This document shows positions 43,162-52,833 of a stretch of DNA of 64,000 bases, one piece after another (position 1 is the stretch's first letter; every line of letters starts with the position of its first letter). The stretch is from Labilithrix luteola (GTDB taxonomy: Bacteria; Myxococcota_A; Polyangia; Polyangiales; Polyangiaceae): the NCBI RefSeq assembly GCF_001263205.1, contig NZ_CP012333.1, positions 3,945,001 to 4,009,000 on the forward strand, written 5' to 3'. A program made the position numbers and the translations under genes. Under the pieces are notes generated by a model. That model saw only the letters and a list, made by a program, of their open reading frames with translations, was not told the origin of the DNA and made no database searches.

Positions 43162-43392
43162 GCTGCACAGGGGTGCACCCATTTTCGACCGAACCGGCTC
43201 GGGGGCCGGGTTCGCCCCCGCCCGCATGTACGTACGCCCGTCCGCCCTCCTCAATAGAAGGAGCCGTCGAGCCGTGCGGGGGGGCTCGACCTTGTGCATA
43301 CTGATTGCACCGCGTCTGGCGGCGGAGGGGTATCGCCAGGTCGAAAAAGCGGGACCAGGCGAAGCGGCAGCGGTTCAGATCTGGGAGGAACG
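43162..43392. other. Gene-free stretch upstream of the CX4CH lipoprotein
   Basis: About 230 GC-rich bases lie between the rplU promoter and the plus-strand lipoprotein gene. A GGGAGGAA ribosome site precedes the ATG at 43393. No further promoter, repeat or small gene was recognised. Confidence 0.5.
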
Positions 43393-44034
43393 ATGGATTT
43401 TCGCGGTGTTTGGCCCATCGTCGTGGCGTGCGCGGTAGGCGCTTTGGTTGCCACGGCCTCCTGTAGCGCACCGGATCCCGGACAGGTCACTTTCTCGGAG
43501 CGTCGATCCGGGTCGAGCGGTGACACCGCCTCGGGCGGCACGGCTTCTCCGAGCCCGAGCTCGACCGGCACAGGCCCGACGACCCCCCAGGGGGACCCCG
43601 TGTTCGGAACTACGACCTTCTCCGCGGGCACCCCGAGCACGGGCGCTCCGGCGAACGGCGCGAGCGCGAACCATGCGGGCTCGGTCGAAGGGAAGGACTG
43701 CTTCCAGGGCGGCTGCCACGGCAGCGCTGGCCCGGCGTGGGCCTTTGGCGCGACCGTTTACTCGGCGGCGACGGGCGGCCCGACCGTCTCGGGGGCCGAA
43801 GTGCGCGTGACCGGACCCGACGGCAAGGAGTACGCGCACGCGTACACCGACGAGAACGGCAACGTGTGGATCGACAAGCCGCTCACGGGCGACATCCCCG
43901 CGAACAGCCGCGCGGGCGTGCGTAAGGGCACAAGCGTGAAGACGATGGTCGGAACGATCGGCGGTCCGTCGGGTGCCGCGTGCAACAACGCCGGGTGCCA
44001 CGGCAACGCCGCGCAAAAGCTCTATCTGAACTGA
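43393..44034 (+). CDS. Lipoprotein with two CX4CH cytochrome-c-like motifs
   Basis: A 213-residue lipoprotein (leader to ATASC, Cys24) with a Gly/Ser/Thr/Pro spacer. Two motifs, CFQGGCH and CNNAGCH, are the CX4CH variant of the heme c attachment site, one in the middle and one near the C-terminus. Between them is a small beta domain (AEVRVTGPDGKEYAHAYTDE). If hemes are attached it would be an outer-surface diheme protein. Without them, the motifs could bind a metal. No cytochrome biogenesis gene is adjacent. Confidence 0.75.
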   Translation: MDFRGVWPIVVACAVGALVATASCSAPDPGQVTFSERRSGSSGDTASGGTASPSPSSTGTGPTTPQGDPVFGTTTFSAGTPSTGAPANGASANHAGSVEGKDCFQGGCHGSAGPAWAFGATVYSAATGGPTVSGAEVRVTGPDGKEYAHAYTDENGNVWIDKPLTGDIPANSRAGVRKGTSVKTMVGTIGGPSGAACNNAGCHGNAAQKLYLN

Positions 44035-44036
44035 CG

Positions 44037-47000
44037 TCAGTAGCGGTGCTGGTAGAGCACGTCGAGGATCGTCGTGCCCGAGAAGCCTTCCGTCAGGAGC
44101 AGGGACCACTTCGGAAGGAACTGCCAGTCGCCGAAGAAGTACTGCTTGTCGGGCTCGCGCAGCGTGGTCGGGTTGGGTGAGTAGCCGTATTGCACCTTGA
44201 TGGTGCGCGTTGCGCGGAAGCCGATCTTGATGAGCTGACGGTTCGCGCCCGTCGTTCCCTGCTCCGTGTCGACGCGTCCGTCGGCCACCTGGCTGAAGGC
44301 CTGATTGAGGCCTGCGGATGCGAATCCGGCGCCGACGGTCGACGCCTGATCTTGCCCCGACTGCCGCGTGCTTGCCGTGGCCGAGTTCGGGTCGACGCGT
44401 CCGAAGAGAAGCAGCGAGAAGATCTCGCTCTTCGAGTACGCCGGTTCGGAGCGAAGCGTGATCGTGCCGGTCTTGACCGGGCCCACGAACTCGACCCACA
44501 CCCGCGTTCCGTCGCCGGCGTCCCAGTAGGCGGCCGCGACGATCTGCGGGTTGTCCGGCGGCTCGCCGCTCGGGAAGGTGACCGTGCCGTGGTCGACCGT
44601 GAAGCGGCGACCTTGCACGTCGGCCGTGCCGCTCTTCAGCTCGAGCGACCCGCGGATGGAGGTCTCGTCGCCGGGGACGATGGCGAGCTTTCCGCCGAGA
44701 TAGATGCGGAGGCTTTGTCCTTTGACGAGCACCTCGTTGCCGAGCGCGATGTTCAGGGTGGTGGTGCTCTTGTCCTTCGGCGTGCCGCTGGGGCTCGAGA
44801 TCTGTGCACGCGTGCGGGTAGGCGCGAGGAGCGCGGTGACGAGCTCGCCGTTTGCCTTGCGAACACCGACGTCGATCGTCGTGTCAGGATCGAGTGACTG
44901 GAGCGACTGCGTGGGCCGATCGGGCAGCGTGACCTGGGCACGTGGAACCATGACGTCGATGACCATCGACTTGCCGTCGTCGCCGGTATGCGCCGCGACG
45001 CGCACTTGCCCCGTCGCCTCGGCATAGGTCGCGCCCTCGACGCTGATCGGGATGGCGCGTTTCTCCGGGATCTCGACGAAGAGGTCGGCATAGTCGAGCG
45101 ACAGGCCCTTCAGCTTGCCGGTCGCGTACGCCGTGAACGATCCCGTTCCCATCTTTCCGGCGGCGTTTCGCACCATGAAGCTGCCTTGTTTGTCGAAGTG
45201 GGCGGTAGCGGTGAGCGAAGAGATCTCTTCGCCGAGCGCCGTGACGTACATCTGTCCGCCCTCGAGCGTGAGGCCGCCGTCGAAGACCTGCGACGCGCCG
45301 TCGATGCTGGCGCTGCCGCGCCCGTTGATCTTACCGTCGATCTCCTGCGCGAAGCTACGCACGACCGGCCGCAAGATGGCGAGCCGCATGCCACGCACGT
45401 CGTAGTCGAGTCGCGTCGACTTCGTGGCGTCCCATCCCATGACGACGCCCTTCCACGAGAGCGCCGTCGAAGCGATGCGCGCCTCGGCCGATCCGCCGTC
45501 TTGCTGTTTCAAGGTGACGTTCGCGGAGACGTTGCCGTCTTCGGCTCGGGCGCGAAGCTCGGTCGACTTCACCTTCACGCGTGCGACGGTCAGCCCATCG
45601 ACCGAAGCGGTGGCGTCGAACGAGGCATGTTCGTTGAGGTTGCGGACCTTGAACCGTCCGGTCAGTGCTCCGCGGATGTCTTCGGGCAAACGAAGGGGCG
45701 CGAGCTCGAGGTTCTTCACGTCGAGCTCCGCGGAAAGGTTCCACGGCAGGTCCTTGTCGCCGAGGCCCGCGATGATGTCGCGAGCGTGCAAGCGCGCGAG
45801 CACGAGACCACGCACCTGTCCGGGCGCGCGCGGCTTCTGGTTCGGATCCTGGGGAGACGCCTTGGCATCCGGCGGCGGAGCGTTGCGTTCGTCCATGCGC
45901 ATCGTCGCGATGACGCGTTCACCGTCCCATCGTGCGTCGAGCGCGCCGTCGACGGGCTGGTAGCTCGGCGCATCCCGCCGGAGCGTGGTCTCGCGAATGC
46001 CGTCGAACCGCGCGGTGGTCGTGACCTTGGGCTTGGAGAGGAGACCCTCGAGCTGGGCGCGCGCTTCCAGCGCTCCGTGCGTGTCGGGGGACCCGAACCA
46101 GCTCGGCAAGTCGCGGACGTTTCGTCGCGGAACGTCGACGATGGCCGAAGCCTCGAGCTGGCCGATCGCGGCTCGATCGAGGACTTTGGTGCCCGAGAGG
46201 ATACCGACGAGCGGGATTCGGGCTTTGGCGTTGGCGCTCGCGACGAGGCCGTGCCGGTCCCACGTGAGGAACGTGAGCTCGGTCTCGTCCGTGGCCGCGT
46301 CGTACGCGGCATGCACCGCGCCGTCGACGCCGTCGAAGCGCCTCGACTTGCCCTTCTGATCGAGCGTGACGTCGAGGCCCTCCGTGCGTGTCGTCAAACG
46401 AACGGAGGGCAGTGACGAGGCATTGCCCCGCTCGATGCGCCCTTCGATCCAGGCAAACCCGGCGACTTGCCCGACGCCTTCCCCTGCGAAGAGCGCTGCG
46501 CCTTGCGAGAGGTCGATGCGTCCACGAATGTCGGCCGTTCCCGTTGCGTGCTGGAGATTCGGGAGCGTGGGGCCACCGGGGAGGTCGAGCTCGGCGTTTG
46601 GAATTTCGACGAAGCCCATGGGGCCCGCATCGACGCGCACGCGACCCGCGAGGTGCTTGCCCTGGAGAACGGCGTGAACCTCGGCGGAATAGCCATTTTC
46701 GGCCTTCACCGAGACGTCCACGTGTCCGTCGCCTCGATTGCGACCCGTGCGTAGTTCGATGTCGACCGTGGCGTGCGTTCCCGGCGGCAAGCTACGCAGC
46801 TGATCGAGCCCGGTCAGCTTGGCGGCGCGATCCATGTCGACATGGTCGCCTTTGGCGCGGATCGAGAGCTCGCCACCCGACGTCTGGGCGCTCACCTCGA
46901 GCGGCGCGCCGAGACCCGTCACGCGAGCATCGCGCACGGCGACGCTTCCCTTGGCGACACCGACCTCCCTCGCCGACAGGGTCACGGCGCCCGGCAGTCC

Positions 47001-48689
47001 ATGTTTGCCGAGGTGAACCTCGACATCGCGCAGGCGCGGCGAGGGGGCCACGGTGACCTGCGCTTGCGCGGTCGCGAAGGAATACGTGAGGGGCTCTTTC
47101 CCCTCGGCGGTGAGTCGAATGTCGCGCGTTCTCGCTTTGACCGCCATGCGCGGTGACGTGAGCGGTCCGCTGATCTGCGCTTCGACGTCGGCCTGCGTGA
47201 TCGCGGCTTCGGCGACCTCCAGGTTCTCGCCCTTCGCGGTGACGTTGCCGCTGACCGTCGACTTCGTCAGGTCGACCTTGCCGGTCGCTCGCGCCGACAC
47301 GGAGCCTGCGATGTTCCGCGGAAGGAGCGACACCGTGCGAAGGTCGGACGATTGCGCCGTGACATCGAAGGCTACGACCTTCTTCCCGACGTCGAGCGAC
47401 AGCTGGCCAACCGCGCTGATGCCGCGATCGGTTCCACGAACCTTGGCGGTCACCGTGTGCGGATCGAATCGACCGTCGATCGAGAGCTTGGGCAGTCGCT
47501 CGCGCGCGAACGTCGAGGCGCTGGTCGTGGCGGTGTACGTGCCGGACGGATTTCCCCCTGCGATCGTGCCTTCGGCGCGGATCTTCGCGGACACGTCCGA
47601 TTCGGAAGCGCCGAAGGCGCGTGCGTCGACGTGGGCGAGATCGACGTCGGCGCGGAACGCCTGATTCTGGCTCAGATCGATGGCGCCCGTGGCCGACAAG
47701 CTTCCCTCGCCGACCTTGCCTTTGGCGGTGACGACGAGCTGGGGAAGCGTTCCCGAGACACTGGCCGACAGCTCGACGGGCTGCTTCACGGCGGCGGCGA
47801 TGGGTAGGGAGCGCGCGAGATCTTCGGGCGACGTACGAGCGATGTCGACGTTTGCCTCCACCTTGTCGCCGTCGATCGACGCGTGGACGCGAAGGGGCAC
47901 CGCGCCCGCGTGTCCCTCGAGGTCGGCGTGCGCCGCGATCTTCCCCGCCGCGAGCGGAAGCGACAGACCTCCCTCGAGCTTGGCTTCGAGAGGGGCCGAA
48001 GGCGGGCCACCTTCGGGCGCGGGAACGCTCGGCGAGCGGACGATCGCGTCGGCGTGCGCGACGTCGATCGTGAGAACGCTGTCGGCGATCCCGACGTGAC
48101 CGTCGAGCCCGTTCACGTCACCGTCGACCGCCGGGGGAACGACGTTGCCGTGCACCTTGGCGTGCCCCACGTGCGCGCGCGCGACGTTCAAGAGCAGGTT
48201 CACGCCTTCGGGCTCCGGTTTCGCCGCCGGAGGCGCGGGATTTTTGCTGGCAAATGCACGCGCGATTCCGAGGTTGCCCGCCGCGTCTCGATCGAGCGCC
48301 ACGTCGACGTCGTCGATGGTCAGCGAATCGATTCGGACGTTCGGTGCGTGATGTCGTGCGAGCGAGCCGATGAGTCGCGCGAGATCGATACGCACGTCGA
48401 CGCCCCGGCCGAGCAGGACGCGCTTGCCGTCGGGATCGTCGATCTCGACGCGGTCCACGCGGAGGTGCGTCGACGGGCCGAGGTCGAGCTCCGTGATGCC
48501 ATCGACGACGAGCCTGCCCGCGAATAGATCGTTCGTCGCCTTCGCCACGATCCACTGGACCGCGCGGCGTCCTGGCGGCGTGTTCACCTGCACGAGAACA
48601 CCACCCACCGCGGTGGTGACGAAGATCATGCCCAGGCCGAGGGCCTGCACGGAGCGAACGAGCGCAGTACCGGTCCGGCGGAGGATCAA
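44037..48689 (-). CDS. tamB: TamB-like translocation/assembly protein
   Basis: A 1550-residue protein: an N-terminal anchor (ALVRSVQALGLGMIFVTTAV), AsmA-like beta repeats along most of the length, and the conserved C-terminal DUF490/TamB domain (about 1230-1550, including DPNSATASTRQSGQDQAST and ending YFFGDWQFLP..). TamB spans the periplasm as a beta-taco groove and works with an Omp85 partner in outer-membrane protein or lipid transport. It starts with TTG, overlapping the stop of that Omp85 gene by four bases (TTGA), so the two are coupled. Confidence 0.88.
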   Translation of the reverse strand: MILRRTGTALVRSVQALGLGMIFVTTAVGGVLVQVNTPPGRRAVQWIVAKATNDLFAGRLVVDGITELDLGPSTHLRVDRVEIDDPDGKRVLLGRGVDVRIDLARLIGSLARHHAPNVRIDSLTIDDVDVALDRDAAGNLGIARAFASKNPAPPAAKPEPEGVNLLLNVARAHVGHAKVHGNVVPPAVDGDVNGLDGHVGIADSVLTIDVAHADAIVRSPSVPAPEGGPPSAPLEAKLEGGLSLPLAAGKIAAHADLEGHAGAVPLRVHASIDGDKVEANVDIARTSPEDLARSLPIAAAVKQPVELSASVSGTLPQLVVTAKGKVGEGSLSATGAIDLSQNQAFRADVDLAHVDARAFGASESDVSAKIRAEGTIAGGNPSGTYTATTSASTFARERLPKLSIDGRFDPHTVTAKVRGTDRGISAVGQLSLDVGKKVVAFDVTAQSSDLRTVSLLPRNIAGSVSARATGKVDLTKSTVSGNVTAKGENLEVAEAAITQADVEAQISGPLTSPRMAVKARTRDIRLTAEGKEPLTYSFATAQAQVTVAPSPRLRDVEVHLGKHGLPGAVTLSAREVGVAKGSVAVRDARVTGLGAPLEVSAQTSGGELSIRAKGDHVDMDRAAKLTGLDQLRSLPPGTHATVDIELRTGRNRGDGHVDVSVKAENGYSAEVHAVLQGKHLAGRVRVDAGPMGFVEIPNAELDLPGGPTLPNLQHATGTADIRGRIDLSQGAALFAGEGVGQVAGFAWIEGRIERGNASSLPSVRLTTRTEGLDVTLDQKGKSRRFDGVDGAVHAAYDAATDETELTFLTWDRHGLVASANAKARIPLVGILSGTKVLDRAAIGQLEASAIVDVPRRNVRDLPSWFGSPDTHGALEARAQLEGLLSKPKVTTTARFDGIRETTLRRDAPSYQPVDGALDARWDGERVIATMRMDERNAPPPDAKASPQDPNQKPRAPGQVRGLVLARLHARDIIAGLGDKDLPWNLSAELDVKNLELAPLRLPEDIRGALTGRFKVRNLNEHASFDATASVDGLTVARVKVKSTELRARAEDGNVSANVTLKQQDGGSAEARIASTALSWKGVVMGWDATKSTRLDYDVRGMRLAILRPVVRSFAQEIDGKINGRGSASIDGASQVFDGGLTLEGGQMYVTALGEEISSLTATAHFDKQGSFMVRNAAGKMGTGSFTAYATGKLKGLSLDYADLFVEIPEKRAIPISVEGATYAEATGQVRVAAHTGDDGKSMVIDVMVPRAQVTLPDRPTQSLQSLDPDTTIDVGVRKANGELVTALLAPTRTRAQISSPSGTPKDKSTTTLNIALGNEVLVKGQSLRIYLGGKLAIVPGDETSIRGSLELKSGTADVQGRRFTVDHGTVTFPSGEPPDNPQIVAAAYWDAGDGTRVWVEFVGPVKTGTITLRSEPAYSKSEIFSLLLFGRVDPNSATASTRQSGQDQASTVGAGFASAGLNQAFSQVADGRVDTEQGTTGANRQLIKIGFRATRTIKVQYGYSPNPTTLREPDKQYFFGDWQFLPKWSLLLTEGFSGTTILDVLYQHRY

Positions 48690-50893
48690 AAGGCCTCCCC
48701 GATGCCGAACGAGAGCGCGAGCGGCGCGCCGAACAAGGTCGCGGGCTCGACCTCCGAGCTGTCACCGCCCGGCGTCTGCAGACCCGGAATGCGGTAGCCG
48801 AGGTCGAGGCGGATCGGACCCACCGGAGTGTCGTAGCGCGCGCCGATGCCACACGATAGGTGAGGACGATCGAGTCGAATGTCCCCATTGTAGGGCGACA
48901 CATCGGCCGCATCACAGAAGAGCGCCGTCGAGATCGGGCCCGACACGACGAAGCGCGCCTCGACGCTTGCTTCCCACAACGTGGTGCCGCCGGTCGGGAG
49001 GAGGCAAGACGGATTGGTGACGCTGCAGCCCGTGGCGCCTGTCGATTGTCCGGCCGGGCTCAAATACGGAATGAGCTGATAAGGGCCGATGCCTCGGATC
49101 GGATAGCCGCGGTTCGACGACGGGCCGCCCGCGAAGAAGCCGCGAAAGTAGAGAATCTGGTAGTCGCGGTTGAGCGCATCGAGCTCGTCCGGAGCGAGCT
49201 GACCCGTGGCGGGATTCTGCGCGTTGCGCTTGGCGGCCTCGCCGTAGTTCTGAGGGAACAAGAACCCGACCGACGTTCGCGCCGCGAGCACCACGCGGCG
49301 CGAGAGCTGGAGGTACCCACGGACCTCCGGCTGGATGCGGAGGTCGCTCGCGTTGCCCTGCAGCGGTCCCCCGGCGTACTGGAACTGATTGCCGATGTAG
49401 AGGCCCTTCTTCGTGTGCGTGGGGTTGTCGCGGAAGTCGAGCGTCGAGAACAGCGAGAGGTACGAGATGACGAGCGACGACACTCCTTCGGTGTGACCGA
49501 GGTAGTCGAACGGAAAGTTCGCCTGCGCGCCGTACGACGGATTGAGCAGCAGATGGTTGAAGAACTTGCGCTCTGCACCCAATGTGCCCCGGAGCTCCTG
49601 GTAGCCGACGACTGTGTTGGTGGGGGTGGCGTTCTGGCTCGGCGGCAAGATGACGGGGTAGACGCTATACTCGCCGCTCGCGAGGCCCGTCGTGCGCGAC
49701 TCGATGAAGCCCGGCTGCCCGAGCGAGGCCGAGAGGCGCTGCTCGACGAGGTACTTCTTGGGAAGCACGAAGTCGTCGGAGAGGCGCGTCGGATAGAGCA
49801 CGACGCCCGGCTTGAAGCGAACGTCGAACTTCCGGAGCCCGCCGAGGAAGTTCGCGCTCTGCCAGCCGATGAGGCCGTGGACGTCGGTACGAAGAGGATC
49901 GAATTCGACACCGCCGCCGAGCAGGATCGTGCGGAGCTTCGAGACCTCCGTTTTCACCGTCAGTGGGACGATGCGCGTGGTCTCCATGGCCGAGCGATCG
50001 GCCTCGACGTCGATCGACGCGAACACGCCGAGATCGAGCAGCGCTTGCTTCGCCTCCTCGATGTCGTCGCTGGAGTAGAGGTCGCCTTCTTTGAGCGCGA
50101 AAACCTGCCGGACCTTTTCCTCCGGCACGCCGGCGAGGCCTATGAAGTTCACCGGTCCGAGGTGCGCAACGAGACCGGGCTCGACCGAGAAGTTCAGTCT
50201 CGCGGTGTGCGTGGCCAGATCGACCTCGGCGTGGCGTGTGACCTTCGCGTTGGCGTGTCCGCGCGCCGTCATGGTGCTGAGGACGTTCTTCTCCGCCTCG
50301 GCGAATTTCTCTTCGTCGAGAGCGGCGCCGACCGGAAGCGCACGCGCGACGCTCCGCTCGATCTTGCGGCGCGCCTTCTCTTCGAGGCCCTCGTCGCCGA
50401 CGACCTCGACCTTGTCGACGACGACCGGCTCGCCTTTCTGTACCTCGATCGTGACACGAACCTTGTCGCCGTTCTGCACGACGCGGGCCACCTGGACCTT
50501 CGCCTCGTAGTAGCCGCGCGCACGCATGTAGCGCTCGATGCGTGCGAGGTCGCGGCGCAGCGCGTACCGATCGAAGATCTCGTAGTCGTAAACGACGCCC
50601 TCGAACATCCCGAGGAAGCGCGGCGATTCGCGCGTCGTCAGCTTCTCGCCAACGTCGCCCTCGTCGAACGTGCGCGTCGCGACGCCTTCGATCGAGACCT
50701 TGGAGATGGCGCTCTGCCCCTCCGGGATGCTGTAACATCCCGTCGTGGTCCAGAGCCCCAAGACAGCGACGCCGGCGATCCAGGAGCGGGCAGAGCGGGG
50801 AGAGCTGGCTGACCCGCGGGGCGGCAAGATGAAGGCGGGCGAGCGCGGACGGAGGACGACCGGATGAGGTCTGTCACCGTCCTGGGCCGACAT
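48686..50893 (-). CDS. Omp85-family outer-membrane protein (TamA/BamA-like)
   Basis: A 735-residue Omp85 protein. The leader contains WIAGVAVLGLWTTTGC, unusual in ending like a lipobox. Several POTRA domains follow (about 50-360: YYEAKVQVARVVQNGDKVRV.. and LGPVNFIGLAGVPEEKVRQV), then a 16-strand barrel with the late VRGIGPY-like motif (YPIRGIGPYQLIPY) and the terminal aromatic FGIGEAF. Directly upstream of and coupled to tamB, it is most likely the TamA partner. The start is uncertain (50893, 50905 or TTG at 50827), and its 5' end overlaps a divergent lipoprotein gene. Confidence 0.88.
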   Translation of the reverse strand: MSAQDGDRPHPVVLRPRSPAFILPPRGSASSPRSARSWIAGVAVLGLWTTTGCYSIPEGQSAISKVSIEGVATRTFDEGDVGEKLTTRESPRFLGMFEGVVYDYEIFDRYALRRDLARIERYMRARGYYEAKVQVARVVQNGDKVRVTIEVQKGEPVVVDKVEVVGDEGLEEKARRKIERSVARALPVGAALDEEKFAEAEKNVLSTMTARGHANAKVTRHAEVDLATHTARLNFSVEPGLVAHLGPVNFIGLAGVPEEKVRQVFALKEGDLYSSDDIEEAKQALLDLGVFASIDVEADRSAMETTRIVPLTVKTEVSKLRTILLGGGVEFDPLRTDVHGLIGWQSANFLGGLRKFDVRFKPGVVLYPTRLSDDFVLPKKYLVEQRLSASLGQPGFIESRTTGLASGEYSVYPVILPPSQNATPTNTVVGYQELRGTLGAERKFFNHLLLNPSYGAQANFPFDYLGHTEGVSSLVISYLSLFSTLDFRDNPTHTKKGLYIGNQFQYAGGPLQGNASDLRIQPEVRGYLQLSRRVVLAARTSVGFLFPQNYGEAAKRNAQNPATGQLAPDELDALNRDYQILYFRGFFAGGPSSNRGYPIRGIGPYQLIPYLSPAGQSTGATGCSVTNPSCLLPTGGTTLWEASVEARFVVSGPISTALFCDAADVSPYNGDIRLDRPHLSCGIGARYDTPVGPIRLDLGYRIPGLQTPGGDSSEVEPATLFGAPLALSFGIGEAF

Positions 50894-51346
50894 TGGGCGC
50901 ACCATAGCCCAAGCGCGTGGGCATGCATCGTACTCGTCGCAGCCGCGCTCGCGATCGGAGCGGGCTGCGGGCGAGGAAAAGTCCCTCTGCCTCCACGCAG
51001 CCCGGCGAGCGTGAGCGATTATGTTGCCGTCCCCTTCCCTCCGCGGGCTCCGCAGGTGGAAATTGTCCCGCCGCAGCCTCGCTCGGAGGCAGTCTGGGCG
51101 GACGGGTCGTGGGAATGGGACGCCGACCCCTCCGACGCGAATGGCGGTCGCTATCGCTGGCAGCCCGGTGCGTGGGTAGTTGTGCCGGAAGGTGTGAGCT
51201 ACGCGCGTTGGCTCATCGTCCGTCGGAAGGAAGACGGACAGCTCTTCTTTGCTCCTTCGAGTTGGCACGACGAAAAGGGACGTACGGTTTCGGCGCCCGA
51301 AGCGATCACGAGAGCGCAATCCGGTCGCTCGCAAGTCGAGGAGTAG
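50864..51346 (+). CDS. Lipoprotein with WxPG-type repeat
   Basis: A 160-residue lipoprotein (leader to AIGAGC, Cys35) with a Pro-rich spacer and an aromatic motif (WADGSWEWD.. then YRWQPGAWVV), resembling YXWxPGxW repeats of surface proteins. GGAGG at 50851-50855, eight bases before the ATG at 50864, strongly supports this start. Its first codons overlap the 5' end of the divergent Omp85 gene by about 30 bases. Function unknown. Confidence 0.7.
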   Translation: MRSVTVLGRHWAHHSPSAWACIVLVAAALAIGAGCGRGKVPLPPRSPASVSDYVAVPFPPRAPQVEIVPPQPRSEAVWADGSWEWDADPSDANGGRYRWQPGAWVVVPEGVSYARWLIVRRKEDGQLFFAPSSWHDEKGRTVSAPEAITRAQSGRSQVEE

Positions 51347-51484
51347 CTGCCGTCGACGAGCCGAACCGTAGTGCCCGCGTGCGCGCGTCTGCTGAACGCC
51401 TGAGCCGGGCGACACATGCATCGCGGGCTGCGCCCGCACGGTCGAAACGATGACCGGCAAGGACGGCTCGTGTAATCTGAGATC

Positions 51485-52099
51485 GTGCCGAAGGACGCGA
51501 GTGACGCCAGACGCGAGCTGATCGAGCTCGACGATCCGACGAACCTCGAAGCGACTGCTGACGACGAGAAATCCGGCGCGCAGCCGATTCCGACGATCAT
51601 CCCCGAGTTCGATCCGCAGCTCTTCGCCGAAGCGTCCGAAGTTCGCGAGAGGATGCCGACGCTCGTCGACGAAGAGAGCCTCGAGCAGGCACGTCTCGCC
51701 TCGCTTCCAAGCAACTTCCCGCCGCCGCTCTTCTCGACGTCGCCAGGTCCGATCGTCGTCGACGACGACGATTCGCTCGTCGAGATCGACACCGACGAAG
51801 CGGAGATCGACGTGTTCGAGGACGACGAGCAGGCGGCGATTCTGCGTGCACGCCTGACGCCGCTCTCGCGCGTTCCCACGCTCACGCACAAGCTCACCGA
51901 GCTCGGCGCGCTCCTCGAAGACCCGAAGACGGCCTACGTGCTCGGCTTCGTCGATGGCATCCTGCCGCTCGACACCATCATCGACGTGACCGGATTGCCC
52001 GAGCTCGACACGTTGCGCGTGCTCGATCGAATGGTCTCGCACGGCATCGTGATCTTCCGGCCGTCGCGCGCGAACGTGGCCGTTCGCAAGATCACCTGA
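51485..52099 (+). CDS. Acidic cytoplasmic protein of unknown function
   Basis: A 204-residue, strongly acidic protein (DDDDSLVEIDTDEAEIDVFE). The C-terminal 80 residues (LTHKLTELGALLEDPKTAYV.. then GLPELDTLRVLDRMVSHGIV) look like the winged-helix-type tail seen in DUF4388-like regulators of Myxococcota. GTG start at 51485. No partner recognised. Confidence 0.65.
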   Translation: MPKDASDARRELIELDDPTNLEATADDEKSGAQPIPTIIPEFDPQLFAEASEVRERMPTLVDEESLEQARLASLPSNFPPPLFSTSPGPIVVDDDDSLVEIDTDEAEIDVFEDDEQAAILRARLTPLSRVPTLTHKLTELGALLEDPKTAYVLGFVDGILPLDTIIDVTGLPELDTLRVLDRMVSHGIVIFRPSRANVAVRKIT

Positions 52100-52105
52100 A
52101 CACGC

Positions 52106-52780
52106 TCAGTCGTGCGCGAGCGCGCGCTCGATGTCGCCGACCAGATCCGCGGTGACGTGCGCGAGCGATTCGACCGTCGCGTCGGCCAAGGCGAAACGGC
52201 GATCGTGGTTCGGCCAGTCGAATGGCACGGTAATGCACGCCATGCGTGCGGCCTTGGCGGCCACGAGACCCGTGAGTGAGTCCTCGAGGACCAGGCATTC
52301 GGTGGCGTGCACTTCGAGATGCTGCGCGGCGGTCATGAAGATGCCCGGATGCGGCTTGCCATAGGGCTCTGTTTCGGCGGACCGCACGACGTCGAACGTG
52401 TCTTCGAGGCCGAGCCGCTCGAGCGTGGCGCGGATGATGGTCGTGGGTGAGGAGGAGGCGAGCGCGAGGCGGCGGCCTTTCATGCGGGCGACCTCGAACG
52501 CAAGCGGTGCTCCAACGAGCGCTTCACCTTCCGCGCGAACGAGGGAAGCGACGCGTTCGATCAGTCGCGTTTCGACGTCCTTCGGCGTTGCGCCTTTCCA
52601 AGGGCGGCGCTTGAACCAGTAGCCGACGACGTCGTCCGTGCGCAGGCCCTTCGTCCGTGTGCAATCCTCCTCCGAGAGTGTCACGCCGACGTCACCGAAG
52701 ACCTCGATTTCGGCACGAACCCAGAGCGGCTCGGAGTCGATCAAGAGGCCGTCCATGTCGAAGATCACCGCACGCAGCAT
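52106..52780 (-). CDS. HAD phosphatase (beta-phosphoglucomutase/YniC-like)
   Basis: A 224-residue HAD-IA enzyme with FDMDGLLIDSEPLW (nucleophile and acid Asp, plus the DSE of the helical cap family), LALASSSPTTII (motif II Ser), KPHPGIFMTAA (motif III Lys) and LEDSLTGLVAAKAA (motif IV). Likely a sugar-phosphate phosphatase such as 2-deoxyglucose-6-phosphatase, or a mutase. The ATG at 52780 places motif I directly at the N-terminus. Confidence 0.9.
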   Translation of the reverse strand: MLRAVIFDMDGLLIDSEPLWVRAEIEVFGDVGVTLSEEDCTRTKGLRTDDVVGYWFKRRPWKGATPKDVETRLIERVASLVRAEGEALVGAPLAFEVARMKGRRLALASSSPTTIIRATLERLGLEDTFDVVRSAETEPYGKPHPGIFMTAAQHLEVHATECLVLEDSLTGLVAAKAARMACITVPFDWPNHDRRFALADATVESLAHVTADLVGDIERALAHD

Positions 52781-52833
52781 CGGGAGCGGTCTTAGCACCT
52801 TGGCGCGGCGCTGCCGCCATGCCACGACGGGGC

